Of a stretch of 57,108 nt of DNA, positions 1 to 8,054 are shown piece by piece; within the stretch, counting starts at the first letter, position 1; each line of letters starts with the position of its first letter. The notes below the pieces were generated by a model. It worked only from the letters and a program-made list of their open reading frames with translations. It searched no databases and had not been told where the DNA came from. Made by a program: the position numbers and the translations under genes. The stretch lies in NCBI GenBank assembly GCA_028282595.1, contig JANQHQ010000039.1, positions 107,501 to 164,608 on the forward strand, given 5' to 3'. Source of the DNA: Chlorobium sp. GTDB lineage: Bacteria; Bacteroidota; Chlorobiia; Chlorobiales; Chlorobiaceae.

Positions 1-353
1 TTGCCGAAACCGTCGAACAGCGTATAGCTCGCCTGCAAGGAGGCACTTGTCGAGGTGTACTCCGCCAGGCCGGTCGGCGAGGCCTCTTCGTTGTCGTAAT
101 AGCGCACCGCGCCCACGAGGTCTATCTTCGGCAGCAGCCCCGCGTTGCCGATATTGACCCTGTTGCGGGCGATTTTTTCCTCGCCCCTGGCGACCCTGAT
201 ATCGTGATTGCGTTCGAGCGCCTCCGAAACGGCCTGCTCGAAACTGAGCGTCTCAGCGCCGGACGCGGGGCCGAAGAGCAGAAGCAGCGGCACCGCGAGC
301 ACCGCCGCCGCCAGCATGCTGCTTCTCCTTTTCTGTTGTTTCATATCGACCAT
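1..353 (-). CDS. TolC-family outer membrane efflux protein (N-terminal part)
   Basis: Only the first ~117 residues are inside the window; the gene continues past the left edge. The translation begins MVDMKQQKRRSSML, followed by a hydrophobic signal peptide and then TLSFEQAVSEALERNHDIRVARGEEKIARNRV, the typical start of a TolC-family outer membrane channel. The ATG at 353 is preceded by AGGTG at suitable distance; a second in-frame ATG lies at 344. It follows the RND pump gene by 15 bp, so it should be the outer membrane channel of the adaptor-pump-channel efflux system encoded just upstream. Family assignment is firm; substrate is unknown. Confidence 0.85.
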   Translation of the reverse strand, partial: MVDMKQQKRRSSMLAAAVLAVPLLLLFGPASGAETLSFEQAVSEALERNHDIRVARGEEKIARNRVNIGNAGLLPKIDLVGAVRYYDNEEASPTGLAEYTSTSASLQASYTLFDGFG

Positions 354-368
354 GAGTTCACCTGTCCG

Positions 369-3300
369 TTACCGGCTCCTCTCCTCCCGCAGGGCGTGCT
401 CCACCGATTCCGCCGAAGGTCTGCTTCCCGTAAGGAGCCCTTCGAAAAAGACCTTCGAGCGGTTCAGCATCACGAGCAACGCGGGAAGCATCACAAGTGT
501 CAAAAACGTTCCGAACAACAGCCCGTAGGCCACCGAGATCGCCATCGGCGTCAGAAACTGCGCCTGCCGGCTCTGCTCGAACATCAGCGGACCGAGTCCG
601 GCGATGGTCGTGATCGAGGTCAGCACGATCGGACGGAAACGGCTGATGCCCACGTCGAAAACCGCCTGCGCGAACGGCGTCCCCTCGCGGAGCCGGCCGT
701 TGAACGTGTTGACGAAAACCAGGGAGTCGTTGATCACGATACCGATCAGCGCCACAACCCCGTAAAGGGAGAGAATGCTCAGGATGTAGCCCTGAATGAA
801 ATGCCCCCAGACGACTCCCACCAGACTGAACGGGATCATAAGAAACACCATGGCCGCCTGCAGGAACGACCTGAACGAGAAGACCACAAGCAGGAACATC
901 AGACCGAACAGAACCGGAAATACGCGCAGCATCGAATCCGTCGTCTTGTCGCTCTCCCGGCTCTGCCCTTCGAAGTCGTACCGGACGTCCGGAAACGCCT
1001 CCATGACCCCGGGCAGAATGCCTGCCTCTATCCGTTCCAGCATCTCCGGGACCGACTCCTTCGAATCGGCGATATCGGCCTCGACCTTGACGACACGCTG
1101 GGCGTCGATGTGGTTGACCGAAGAGACCCCCCTGGCGATGGTGATATCGGCGAGCTCCCGGAGAGGAATGGCCCGGCCGTCGGCGAGCCTGATGCGCATC
1201 CGCTCCATTCCTTCGATGGAAGAGCGGTCCTTCTCGCTGTAGCGCACCCATATTTTCACCTCGTCGATACCCCGGAGGATACGCTGCGCCTCGTAGCCGA
1301 AAAAGCCGCTACGGACCTGGTCCATCACATCCGACACGGTAAGGCCGAGCGCGTGCGCCTTGCTGTTGAGCTTTACGCGCACCTCCCGGAGGCCGGGCGG
1401 ATCGTTGTCGCTCACATCCTTGAGCTCGGGCATCTTCTTCAGCTCCTCTTCCAGGTACTGTGTCGCCCCCCTGAGCTGATCGAGATTGTCGCTTTTGAGC
1501 GCGATGGACACCGGCATGCCCCAGAGTCCCAGCCCACCGACCTGAAACTTTTCCGCACCGGGAACAGCCCCGATTTTTTCGCGAATCGCGTTGGCGGCCT
1601 GCATGCTCGACCACTCGCGGAACTGGCTTTCGACAAGTGTGACCCTCAACCCTCCTTCGTAGGCGTTCGGGCCGACGCGCCGGCCTACGGCCCTGACAAG
1701 CTCCGCGTCCTTCCCGAACGCTTCGCGGTAGTCACGGTCGACCTCGCGGACCCGGCTCTCCATAGCGGCCAGAATGCTGTCGGTCGCGGTCTCGCGCGTC
1801 CCGGCAGGCATCTCGAGCGTCACCCGCACGTTGTCCCTCTCGATGATCGGGAAAAACGTCACTTTAACGATCCCGCCCTGGAGCGCCCCTGCCGTAACGA
1901 ACATCAGCGCGACCGGCACCACCGCGACCACCACGGGATTGGCGATGCTGAACCGGAGAACGGGCGCATAGAGCCGGTCGCGCTGAAAATGGATAAAGGC
2001 TTCGGACTTCCGCATGAGCCAGCTCTTCCTGCCGGGCTCACCGCGAATCGCTCTCGAATGGGCAATGTGCCCCGGAAGAATGAATATTCCCTCGACCAGC
2101 GATATGAGAAGCGTGGCGATGACGACAAATCCGATGTCCTTGAAACGCTCTCCGAACCCGCCTTCGAGCGAAAGAAAAATCATGAAGAACACGATGGTCG
2201 TAAAGACCGCAACGACCACAGAGGGCAGAACGGCCATGGTCCCCTTGATCGCGGCGTCGATGGGCGCCTCCCCTTTTTCGTGCTCCTGGTAGATGCTTTC
2301 GGCGATGACGATGCCGTCATCGACGAGAATACCCACGACGAGGATCATGGCCAGAAGCGACACGACGTTGATCGTCAGGCCGTACCACGTCCCGAGCAGA
2401 ACCATGCCCGCGAACGAGAGGGGAATGGAGAGCGCCACCCAGAAAGCCATCCGGGGATTGAGCGAGAACGAGAGGAACAGCACGACCAGAATGATGCCGA
2501 TAATGCCGTTTTCCGTCAGGATCTGGGCGCGCTCCTCGACGATCCCCGATCCGTCGCGAAGCTTGCTGATCGAGATATCGTCGTGCTTCCGGTCGAACGT
2601 CGTCAGGAACTCTTCGACCTGTTCGGCAATGGTGAACATGTCCTCGTCGGCGGTTTTCTCGATATCGATCGTCACCGAAGGCTTGCCGTTGAAGTAGGTC
2701 CGGTCGGGGTCCTCCGACCAGCGGTCCGAGACTTCGGCCACGTCCCTGAGACGCACGATGCCTCCGTTTTCGCTGGTCCTGACGACGAGGTTTTCCAGAT
2801 CGGCGGCATAGTATCCCTTGTTGTCGGCGCGGATGAGAAATTCCTCGTCCGCGCCCCGGATGGTCCCGCCCGTTATCTTGAGATTGGTCCGGCTGACGGC
2901 CGAGGCGACTTCCGAAAAGGTAAGTCCGTACGAACGCAGATCGTTTTCACGCAGGCTGACCTCTATCTCCTCCTCGGGAAAACCGCTCAGGGCTATCTTC
3001 GATACCCCGAGCTGGTTTCTGAGATCGCGTTCGATCCTCCTCGCGTAGGTTTTCAGCACCCCCAGATCGACGTTGCCGTATAGTGCGTAGGCCACGACGA
3101 AGTCGGTCATCTCCTTCTTGTAGACCATGAGCTTTTCCAGCCCGGCGGGAAAGGAGCTGATCTGGTCGACGGCGTTGGTAACCTCCTGAAGCAGCACGTT
3201 GGCATCGTGGCCCGGCAACAGTTCGACCGTTATCCGTGCGCTGTTTTCGCTGGAGACCGAGGTGACGCGATCGATCCCGGTCACTCCTTTCAGCTTGTCC

Positions 3301-3506
3301 TCGATCTTGAGCGTCACCCCTTCCTCGATCTCCTCGGGTGACGCGCCGGGATAGGAAGCGACGACAAAAATCGTGTCCGACGCCACATCCGGGAAGAAGG
3401 TGGTCTTCATCTCCCTGAAAGCCAGGAAACCGAAGACGAAAATCGCGAGAAAAATCGCGTTTCCCAGTACGGGATACCTGACGAAATATCTGATAATACC
3501 TTTCAC
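369..3506 (-). CDS. RND-family efflux pump, inner membrane permease
   Basis: The 1045-residue protein has the length and layout of an AcrB/HAE-type RND transporter: a first membrane helix near residues 8-28, a large periplasmic loop, a bundle of helices starting near 330 (NGIIGIILVVLFLSFSLNP), a second periplasmic loop, and a final helix bundle (FGLMFLLVVFSFRSFLQ). The proton-relay helix carries the acidic pair in GILVDDGIVIAES. Proteins of this family export drugs, solvents or metals using proton motive force together with a periplasmic adaptor and an outer membrane channel, both encoded alongside. The aspartate pair argues for a multidrug-type rather than CusA-type pump; the real substrate cannot be read from sequence. 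Confidence 0.92.
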   Translation of the reverse strand: MKGIIRYFVRYPVLGNAIFLAIFVFGFLAFREMKTTFFPDVASDTIFVVASYPGASPEEIEEGVTLKIEDKLKGVTGIDRVTSVSSENSARITVELLPGHDANVLLQEVTNAVDQISSFPAGLEKLMVYKKEMTDFVVAYALYGNVDLGVLKTYARRIERDLRNQLGVSKIALSGFPEEEIEVSLRENDLRSYGLTFSEVASAVSRTNLKITGGTIRGADEEFLIRADNKGYYAADLENLVVRTSENGGIVRLRDVAEVSDRWSEDPDRTYFNGKPSVTIDIEKTADEDMFTIAEQVEEFLTTFDRKHDDISISKLRDGSGIVEERAQILTENGIIGIILVVLFLSFSLNPRMAFWVALSIPLSFAGMVLLGTWYGLTINVVSLLAMILVVGILVDDGIVIAESIYQEHEKGEAPIDAAIKGTMAVLPSVVVAVFTTIVFFMIFLSLEGGFGERFKDIGFVVIATLLISLVEGIFILPGHIAHSRAIRGEPGRKSWLMRKSEAFIHFQRDRLYAPVLRFSIANPVVVAVVPVALMFVTAGALQGGIVKVTFFPIIERDNVRVTLEMPAGTRETATDSILAAMESRVREVDRDYREAFGKDAELVRAVGRRVGPNAYEGGLRVTLVESQFREWSSMQAANAIREKIGAVPGAEKFQVGGLGLWGMPVSIALKSDNLDQLRGATQYLEEELKKMPELKDVSDNDPPGLREVRVKLNSKAHALGLTVSDVMDQVRSGFFGYEAQRILRGIDEVKIWVRYSEKDRSSIEGMERMRIRLADGRAIPLRELADITIARGVSSVNHIDAQRVVKVEADIADSKESVPEMLERIEAGILPGVMEAFPDVRYDFEGQSRESDKTTDSMLRVFPVLFGLMFLLVVFSFRSFLQAAMVFLMIPFSLVGVVWGHFIQGYILSILSLYGVVALIGIVINDSLVFVNTFNGRLREGTPFAQAVFDVGISRFRPIVLTSITTIAGLGPLMFEQSRQAQFLTPMAISVAYGLLFGTFLTLVMLPALLVMLNRSKVFFEGLLTGSRPSAESVEHALREERSR

Positions 3507-3532
3507 GGCGATTCGGCTTCCATTGTCCCGGC

Positions 3533-4687
3533 CTACCGGACGGCTCCCGTTTTCCGGGTCTCTTCCATCTCGACGATCCCCTCCGGATCGAGCACCATGC
3601 CGCCGAATATGCCCTCGATCGGTTCGGCGACGATCCTCGTCCCGTCCGGAATACCCCTGACGACGGCATGTGCACCGTCGAGCGACACCGGCTGGACGGA
3701 AAGTTCGAAAACGGTGGAATCCCGGAGCGCGTAGAGGGTGTTTTCAGCGCCGAGAACGTTGCGGGGGATCACAACGGCATTCGGGACGGGAACCCGCAGG
3801 TCGGCCGAAAGATACATACCGTCCTTCAATCTCGGGTCGCTCGCCGATATGTAGGCTTTCACGGTCTGCGTGCTCTGGTCGATCGCCGTGTTGACCCTGG
3901 AGATCACACCATCGACCGCACCCTGGAAATCGACCGAACGCAGTTCGATCTTCTCTCCCTCGCGAAGGAACGAAGCGTCTTTCACACCTACCGACGCCTC
4001 GAATTCATAGCGCTCGCCCGAGGAAAATTCGCCGATTTTCTGGCCGGTCCTCACAAGCATGCCCGGATTTGCGTCGGAAACCGTCACGACGCCGTCGAAC
4101 GGAGCCGTTATCCGGTATTTCCAGAGAGTCTCCTCCATGCTCCGGATCGAATAGTAGTGCTTGTAAATGTTTCTCGCGGCCACGTAGTTGCGGATCCGGT
4201 CGGTCGCCGCAGCGGGAAGCGGCCGGAGCGGAGCGTCGATGCGGAAGCTCTCGACGTAGGCTTTCCACGGCTGGAAATGGGCGGGAAAATCTATCGCCAG
4301 GTCGGGAAGCAAGAGCGTCAACTCGTTGAGCAGGCCGCTCCTTTCAGCGAGAACCGTGCTGCGGTAGACGTCGTCCCGGATTCTCAGAAGCACCTCCCCT
4401 TTCCTGAAAGCGCTGCCCTCCCTGAACGGACGGGAAGCGTCGAGAAAGACACCGGCAACCTCGGCGTAGATGTCGATCTTCTGCACGGCCTCGATCGTTC
4501 CGCTCATGGACACGGTTCTGTATACCGTGCCGTTTTCAACCGTCATCACCCTGACGGCTCTCGTCTCCTTCTTCACAGGCCCCGGTTCCTCCTGGGCCTT
4601 GCGGGTCCCCAGAAACGTCCCGAGGAGTGCCCCTGCAAGCACGATCAGAACTGCAATGATATAGGGGTGAAATTTTTTCAGTGGCAT
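3533..4687 (-). CDS. RND efflux periplasmic adaptor (HlyD/MFP family)
   Basis: The product is a membrane fusion protein. An N-terminal membrane anchor (FHPYIIAVLIVLAGALLGTFLG) is followed by a lipoyl-like half (VSMSGTIEAVQKIDIYAEVAG), a helical hairpin region, the second lipoyl half (YRITAPFDGVVTVSDANPGMLVRTGQ) and beta-barrel/membrane-proximal domains. I start it at the ATG at 4687 (MPLKKFHPY), which has GGGAG about 12 nt upstream. An in-frame TTG at 4756 overlaps the stop of the marR gene but would add a poorly hydrophobic leader. It links the RND pump encoded 26 bp downstream to the TolC channel. Function by family is clear; substrate is unknown. Confidence 0.88.
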   Translation of the reverse strand: MPLKKFHPYIIAVLIVLAGALLGTFLGTRKAQEEPGPVKKETRAVRVMTVENGTVYRTVSMSGTIEAVQKIDIYAEVAGVFLDASRPFREGSAFRKGEVLLRIRDDVYRSTVLAERSGLLNELTLLLPDLAIDFPAHFQPWKAYVESFRIDAPLRPLPAAATDRIRNYVAARNIYKHYYSIRSMEETLWKYRITAPFDGVVTVSDANPGMLVRTGQKIGEFSSGERYEFEASVGVKDASFLREGEKIELRSVDFQGAVDGVISRVNTAIDQSTQTVKAYISASDPRLKDGMYLSADLRVPVPNAVVIPRNVLGAENTLYALRDSTVFELSVQPVSLDGAHAVVRGIPDGTRIVAEPIEGIFGGMVLDPEGIVEMEETRKTGAVR

Positions 4688-4752
4688 CGTCCGCGTTTTC
4701 TCCCTTGTGTCATACAAACCGCAGCATTCCGCCGTTCCGGCGGGAAGCTCCG

Positions 4753-5196
4753 TCAACGCTTCAGCGCGTTGCCCCGGAGTTTATGCAGCACATCGAAGAG
4801 AATGTCCACCATGCCGGGCTCGATACCCTCCAGAAGCTCCTCGTTGATCTCCTCTACCAAGGGGGCGAGCCGTTCAACTGTTGCCCTGCCTTTGGGAGTT
4901 ATAAAGGCGATATTGGCACGCCGGTCGTACTCGGCCTTTTTTCTGACGGCAAGCTTCTTTTTTTCGAGAACATCAAGTACGCGCGTTATGGTAGCGTCGT
5001 CCTTGAACAGGTCATCGGCTATTTCGCTCTGGCTGAATCCCCTGCCGGAACTCAAACGCATGAGAACCGCCAGTTGCTCGGGAGAAATATCCTCGTCCTT
5101 TGTAATTCTTGCCGTGAAAACCCTTCGCAAGGCATTGGAAGTAATCCCTACCTGATGGCCGATCATGTGCTTGACTGAGTACTCCTTATGCTCCAT
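4753..5196 (-). CDS. MarR-family transcriptional regulator
   Basis: This 147-residue winged-helix protein shows the MarR pattern: an N-terminal dimerisation helix, then ISPEQLAVLMRLSSGRGFSQSEIADDLFKDDATITRVLDVLEKKKLAVRKKAEYDRRANIAFITPKGRATVERL, containing the recognition helix and the DRR wing. I chose the ATG at 5196 (MEHKEYSVKH); the reading frame stays open upstream but into sequence resembling a promoter. It is first in the efflux operon and its stop nearly touches the adaptor gene. MarR proteins commonly repress the efflux genes they sit with and are released by small aromatic ligands, so autoregulation of this operon is the likely role. Confidence 0.9.
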   Translation of the reverse strand: MEHKEYSVKHMIGHQVGITSNALRRVFTARITKDEDISPEQLAVLMRLSSGRGFSQSEIADDLFKDDATITRVLDVLEKKKLAVRKKAEYDRRANIAFITPKGRATVERLAPLVEEINEELLEGIEPGMVDILFDVLHKLRGNALKR

Positions 5197-5214
5197 ACGC
5201 TGTTTTAGTTGGAC

Positions 5215-5239
5215 CGCAAATATTTGATGACGCAAATAT
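5215..5239. promoter_or_regulatory. Candidate MarR operator/promoter of the left efflux operon
   Basis: Just upstream of the marR start lie two direct copies of CGCAAATAT (5215-5223 and 5231-5239), 16 bp apart, and the first forms the palindrome CAAATATTTG (5217-5226). This AT-rich patch is where the operon promoter would be expected, and a repeated site is typical for a dimeric repressor. No experimental support; position and symmetry are the only evidence. Confidence 0.35.
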
Positions 5240-5595
5240 AAGCAAAAAAAAGAGAACTCGGGGAACACGCCGTCCAGCGGAATGCTGCGCTACCCGAAAC
5301 GCCCCATCTCCCGGAGTTCCTGGTGGTGACCAGAACCACCGTCGAGCACGGGAACGGCTCCCGACTGCCGGAAATACCTGCGAGGTTCGGAAGACATGGC
5401 CTCGAAAAACAGTTGTCGCTCCGGCAGAAAACCTGCCGTCGGGTACCCAATATAAAAAATCCCGTCAAACGCCCTGAAAAGATCGTCTTCAGGCCGCGGG
5501 AAGGCTACGTTTTCCGATAGTTTTTCAGTAACATGTCCCTACGTTTCGGCCGCGCTTCGCCGCGGCGTCGATCATCGAACCAAACCTCTCGCTCA
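5240..5595. other. Intergenic region without a recognised gene
   Basis: This stretch separates the divergent marR and nucleotidyltransferase genes. I see no coding region with a recognisable product. Two small hairpins are visible: GGTGGT with ACCACC around 5321-5340, and CCTGAA with TTCAGG around 5473-5493. It presumably holds the promoters of both flanking units. Confidence 0.4.
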
Positions 5596-6573
5596 ATGAA
5601 AGCCATCATCCCCGTAGCGGGCATCGGAACGAGGCTGAGGCCTCACACACTGTCACAGCCCAAAGTGCTGCTCAACGTCGCCGGCAAACCGATCATCGGC
5701 CATATCATGGACAAACTCATCGCCTCGGGCATCGAGGAGGCGATCGTGATCGTCGGATACCTCGGAGAGATGATAGAGTCTTACCTGACGGAACACTACG
5801 ATATCCGGTTCACGTTCGTCACCCAGGAGGAGCGTCTCGGGCTGGCCCATGCGATCCGGATGTGCCGTCCGCACGTCGAAAAAGACGAACCGGTCTTCAT
5901 CATCCTCGGCGACACGATCTTCGAAGTCGAACTCCGGGAAGTCCTCCAGAGCGAGGTATCGACCCTCGGCGTCCGAGAGGTCGAGGACCCGAGGCGCTTC
6001 GGCATCGCCATCACGGAAGGAAACTCCATCGTGAAACTGGTCGAAAAACCGAACGAACCGGTCGGCAATCTGGCGATCGTGGGCCTTTACTATATCCGGG
6101 AGTCCGACGCGATGTTCGACTGCATCGACACGCTGGTCAGCCGCGACATCAGAACAAAGGGAGAATATCAGCTCACCGACGCCCTGCAGATGATGCTCGA
6201 GAACGGCATCCCCTTCTCGACCTTTCCGGTCAACGACTGGTACGACTGCGGCAAGCCCGAAACGCTTCTGGAAACGAACGAGATCCTGCTGCAGAACAGC
6301 GAATCCGTTCCCGCGCGCCCCGGCTGCATCATCCATGAACCGGTCTTCATCGCTCCGAGCGCCGCGATCGAAAACGCGATCATCGGACCGAACACCTCCA
6401 TCGGGGAGGACGCGGTCATCGTGGACGCCATCGTAAAAAACTCGATTATCGGAACCGGATCGAGGGTCCGCCACGTAATGCTCGACCATTCGATCGTCGG
6501 GCACCAGGCCGATCTTTCGGGCGAACCCTACCATGCGAACATCGGTGATTTTTCGGAAATCAAACTGCGCTGA
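5596..6573 (+). CDS. Sugar-phosphate nucleotidyltransferase with left-handed beta-helix tail
   Basis: The 325-residue product opens with MKAIIPVAGIGTRLRPHT and then QPKVLLNVAGKPII, the nucleotide-binding signature G-x-G-T-R-x-R-P and substrate lysine of glucose-1-phosphate nucleotidyltransferases. The C-terminal ~70 residues (IENAIIGPNTSIGEDAVIVDAIVKNSIIGTGSRV) are hexapeptide repeats of a left-handed beta-helix. Such enzymes make NDP-sugars for cell wall, LPS or exopolysaccharide in the cytoplasm. The start at 5596 matches the conserved N-terminus; the frame is open upstream but unlike the family. It resembles the archaeal-type thymidylyl/uridylyltransferases more than RmlA or GlmU; the exact sugar is uncertain. 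Confidence 0.85.
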   Translation: MKAIIPVAGIGTRLRPHTLSQPKVLLNVAGKPIIGHIMDKLIASGIEEAIVIVGYLGEMIESYLTEHYDIRFTFVTQEERLGLAHAIRMCRPHVEKDEPVFIILGDTIFEVELREVLQSEVSTLGVREVEDPRRFGIAITEGNSIVKLVEKPNEPVGNLAIVGLYYIRESDAMFDCIDTLVSRDIRTKGEYQLTDALQMMLENGIPFSTFPVNDWYDCGKPETLLETNEILLQNSESVPARPGCIIHEPVFIAPSAAIENAIIGPNTSIGEDAVIVDAIVKNSIIGTGSRVRHVMLDHSIVGHQADLSGEPYHANIGDFSEIKLR

Positions 6574-6579
6574 TGCCTC

Positions 6580-6611
6580 TTGCATCAATACGTCCGATTG
6601 CTTACATTTTG
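6580..6611 (+). promoter_or_regulatory. Predicted promoter of the metK-ahcY operon
   Basis: TTG at 6580-6582 is followed after 20 nt by TACATTTTG at 6603-6611, close to the Bacteroidetes/Chlorobi sigma-A consensus TTG ... TAnnTTTG with one extra T. Transcription would start a few bases downstream, which places the structured leader in the transcript. Confidence 0.55.
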
Positions 6612-6629
6612 ATCTTTACAAGGCATCCC

Positions 6630-6720
6630 CATTACCTATGGACACGGTGCCGCAAGCCTTCCGACACGCTCGTGTCCGGAAGAGCCTGCACTGAGGGTTT
6701 TCCGTGTCCGTTCGTTTCAT
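6630..6720 (+). ncRNA. SAM-Chlorobi-type structured leader of metK-ahcY
   Basis: The 5' leader folds into a long-range helix GGACACGG (6640-6647) with CCGTGTCC (6702-6709). This encloses a stem-loop with CTTCC (6658-6662) paired to GGAAG (6678-6682) and GACAC (6663-6667) paired to GTGTC (6672-6676) around a GCTC loop, with C6677 bulged. A conserved RNA named SAM-Chlorobi is known only upstream of metK and ahcY operons in Chlorobi and is thought to sense S-adenosylmethionine; the location and structure here fit. The repeated GACAC/GTGTC units allow alternative pairings that could form a switch. Exact ends were not determined. Confidence 0.7.
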
Positions 6721-6803
6721 TCTCCGCGACAGCACGTAAAACCGTTTGAAGGCCGGCAAGAGCTTTTCTTGTAGTTCTTGTTGTTCAGTAAACCATAAAA
6801 CCA

Positions 6804-8021
6804 ATGAAGATGGCACAGTCAAGATACTTCTTTACTTCCGAGTCTGTATCAGAAGGACATCCCGACAAGGTTTCGGACCAGATTTCCGATGCGATCCTCG
6901 ACGCATTCCTCCGTCAGGATCCGGATTCGCGTGTCGCCTGTGAAACGTTTGTCACCACGGGGCAGGTTGTCGTCGGGGGTGAAGTAACCACGAAAGGAAT
7001 TGTAGATGTACAGGAACTTGCAAGAAAAGCGATCGAGAAAATCGGTTACACCAAGGGAGAATACATGTTCGAGGCCCGCTCGTGCGGCGTGCTCTCGGCG
7101 CTCCACAGCCAGTCCAAGGACATCAACCGGGGCGTCGACCGCAAGGAGGACATCGCGGACGAGCTCGACAAGGTAGGCGCGGGCGACCAGGGCATGATGT
7201 TCGGCTACGCCTGCACCGAAACCCCCGAGCTGATGCCCGCCGCCATCCAGTACGCTCACGCCCTGGTGAAAAAACTGGCCGACATCCGCAAGGAAGGCAG
7301 GATGATGACCTACCTCCGCCCCGACTCGAAAAGCCAGGTAACCCTGGAGTATGTCGACGGAGTAGCCAAAAGGGTCGACGCGGTCGTCGTCTCGACCCAG
7401 CACGACCCCGAACCGGAAGGCTGCAGCGAAGCCGAATGGCAGGAGACCATCAAGAAGGACATCATCGAAAACGTCGTCAGGAAAGTCATTCCCGCCGACA
7501 TGCTCGACGAAAACACCAAATTCCATATCAACCCGACCGGACGGTTCGAAATCGGCGGACCTCACGGTGACACCGGCCTCACCGGACGCAAGATCATCGT
7601 CGATACCTACGGCGGTGCGGCCCCGCACGGCGGCGGCGCGTTCAGCGGAAAGGATCCGTCAAAGGTCGACCGCAGCGCCGCGTACGCTTCGCGCCACGTC
7701 GCCAAAAACATCGTCGCCGCAGGCCTTGCGGAGAAGTGCACCGTGCAGGTTTCCTACGCCATCGGCGTCGTGCATCCCGTTTCGGTCTACATCGACACCC
7801 ACGGCACCGCGGCGAACGGCTTCAGCGATGCGGAAATCCAGGCAAAGGCCGAAAAAATCTTCGACCTCCGGCCGGCCGCCATCATCAGCCAGTTCAGCCT
7901 GAACAACCCGCAGGGCTGGTGCTATCAGGACACCGCCGCCTACGGTCATTTCGGCCGGGACATCTTCCCGTGGGAAAAAACCGACAAGGTCGAGGAGCTG
8001 AAACAGGCCTTCAGCCTCTGA
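6804..8021 (+). CDS. metK: S-adenosylmethionine synthetase
   Basis: The 405-residue enzyme makes S-adenosylmethionine from ATP and methionine in the cytoplasm. Signatures visible are SEGHPDKVSDQISDA (residues ~15-29), GAGDQGMMFGYA (~125-136) and the phosphate-binding GGGAFSGKD (~277-285). Length and full-length similarity to bacterial MetK leave no doubt. Two in-frame ATGs lie at 6804 and 6810, and neither has a clear Shine-Dalgarno site. It is first in an operon with ahcY 33 bp downstream and lies behind a SAM-Chlorobi-type leader, so expression is probably controlled by SAM level. Confidence 0.98.
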   Translation: MKMAQSRYFFTSESVSEGHPDKVSDQISDAILDAFLRQDPDSRVACETFVTTGQVVVGGEVTTKGIVDVQELARKAIEKIGYTKGEYMFEARSCGVLSALHSQSKDINRGVDRKEDIADELDKVGAGDQGMMFGYACTETPELMPAAIQYAHALVKKLADIRKEGRMMTYLRPDSKSQVTLEYVDGVAKRVDAVVVSTQHDPEPEGCSEAEWQETIKKDIIENVVRKVIPADMLDENTKFHINPTGRFEIGGPHGDTGLTGRKIIVDTYGGAAPHGGGAFSGKDPSKVDRSAAYASRHVAKNIVAAGLAEKCTVQVSYAIGVVHPVSVYIDTHGTAANGFSDAEIQAKAEKIFDLRPAAIISQFSLNNPQGWCYQDTAAYGHFGRDIFPWEKTDKVEELKQAFSL

Positions 8022-8054
8022 TGTGATATTTCAAAGCAAAAAAATCAACCGACT

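Noticed and set aside
204..3083. A 959-codon open frame on the plus strand opposite the RND pump
   Set aside because: It is the antisense of a clear RND gene in GC-rich DNA, is dominated by Arg/His/Asp/Glu without any domain, and has no start signals.
4688..4756. A longer adaptor protein starting at TTG 4756
   Set aside because: The added residues are not hydrophobic and precede a good membrane anchor that starts at ATG 4687.
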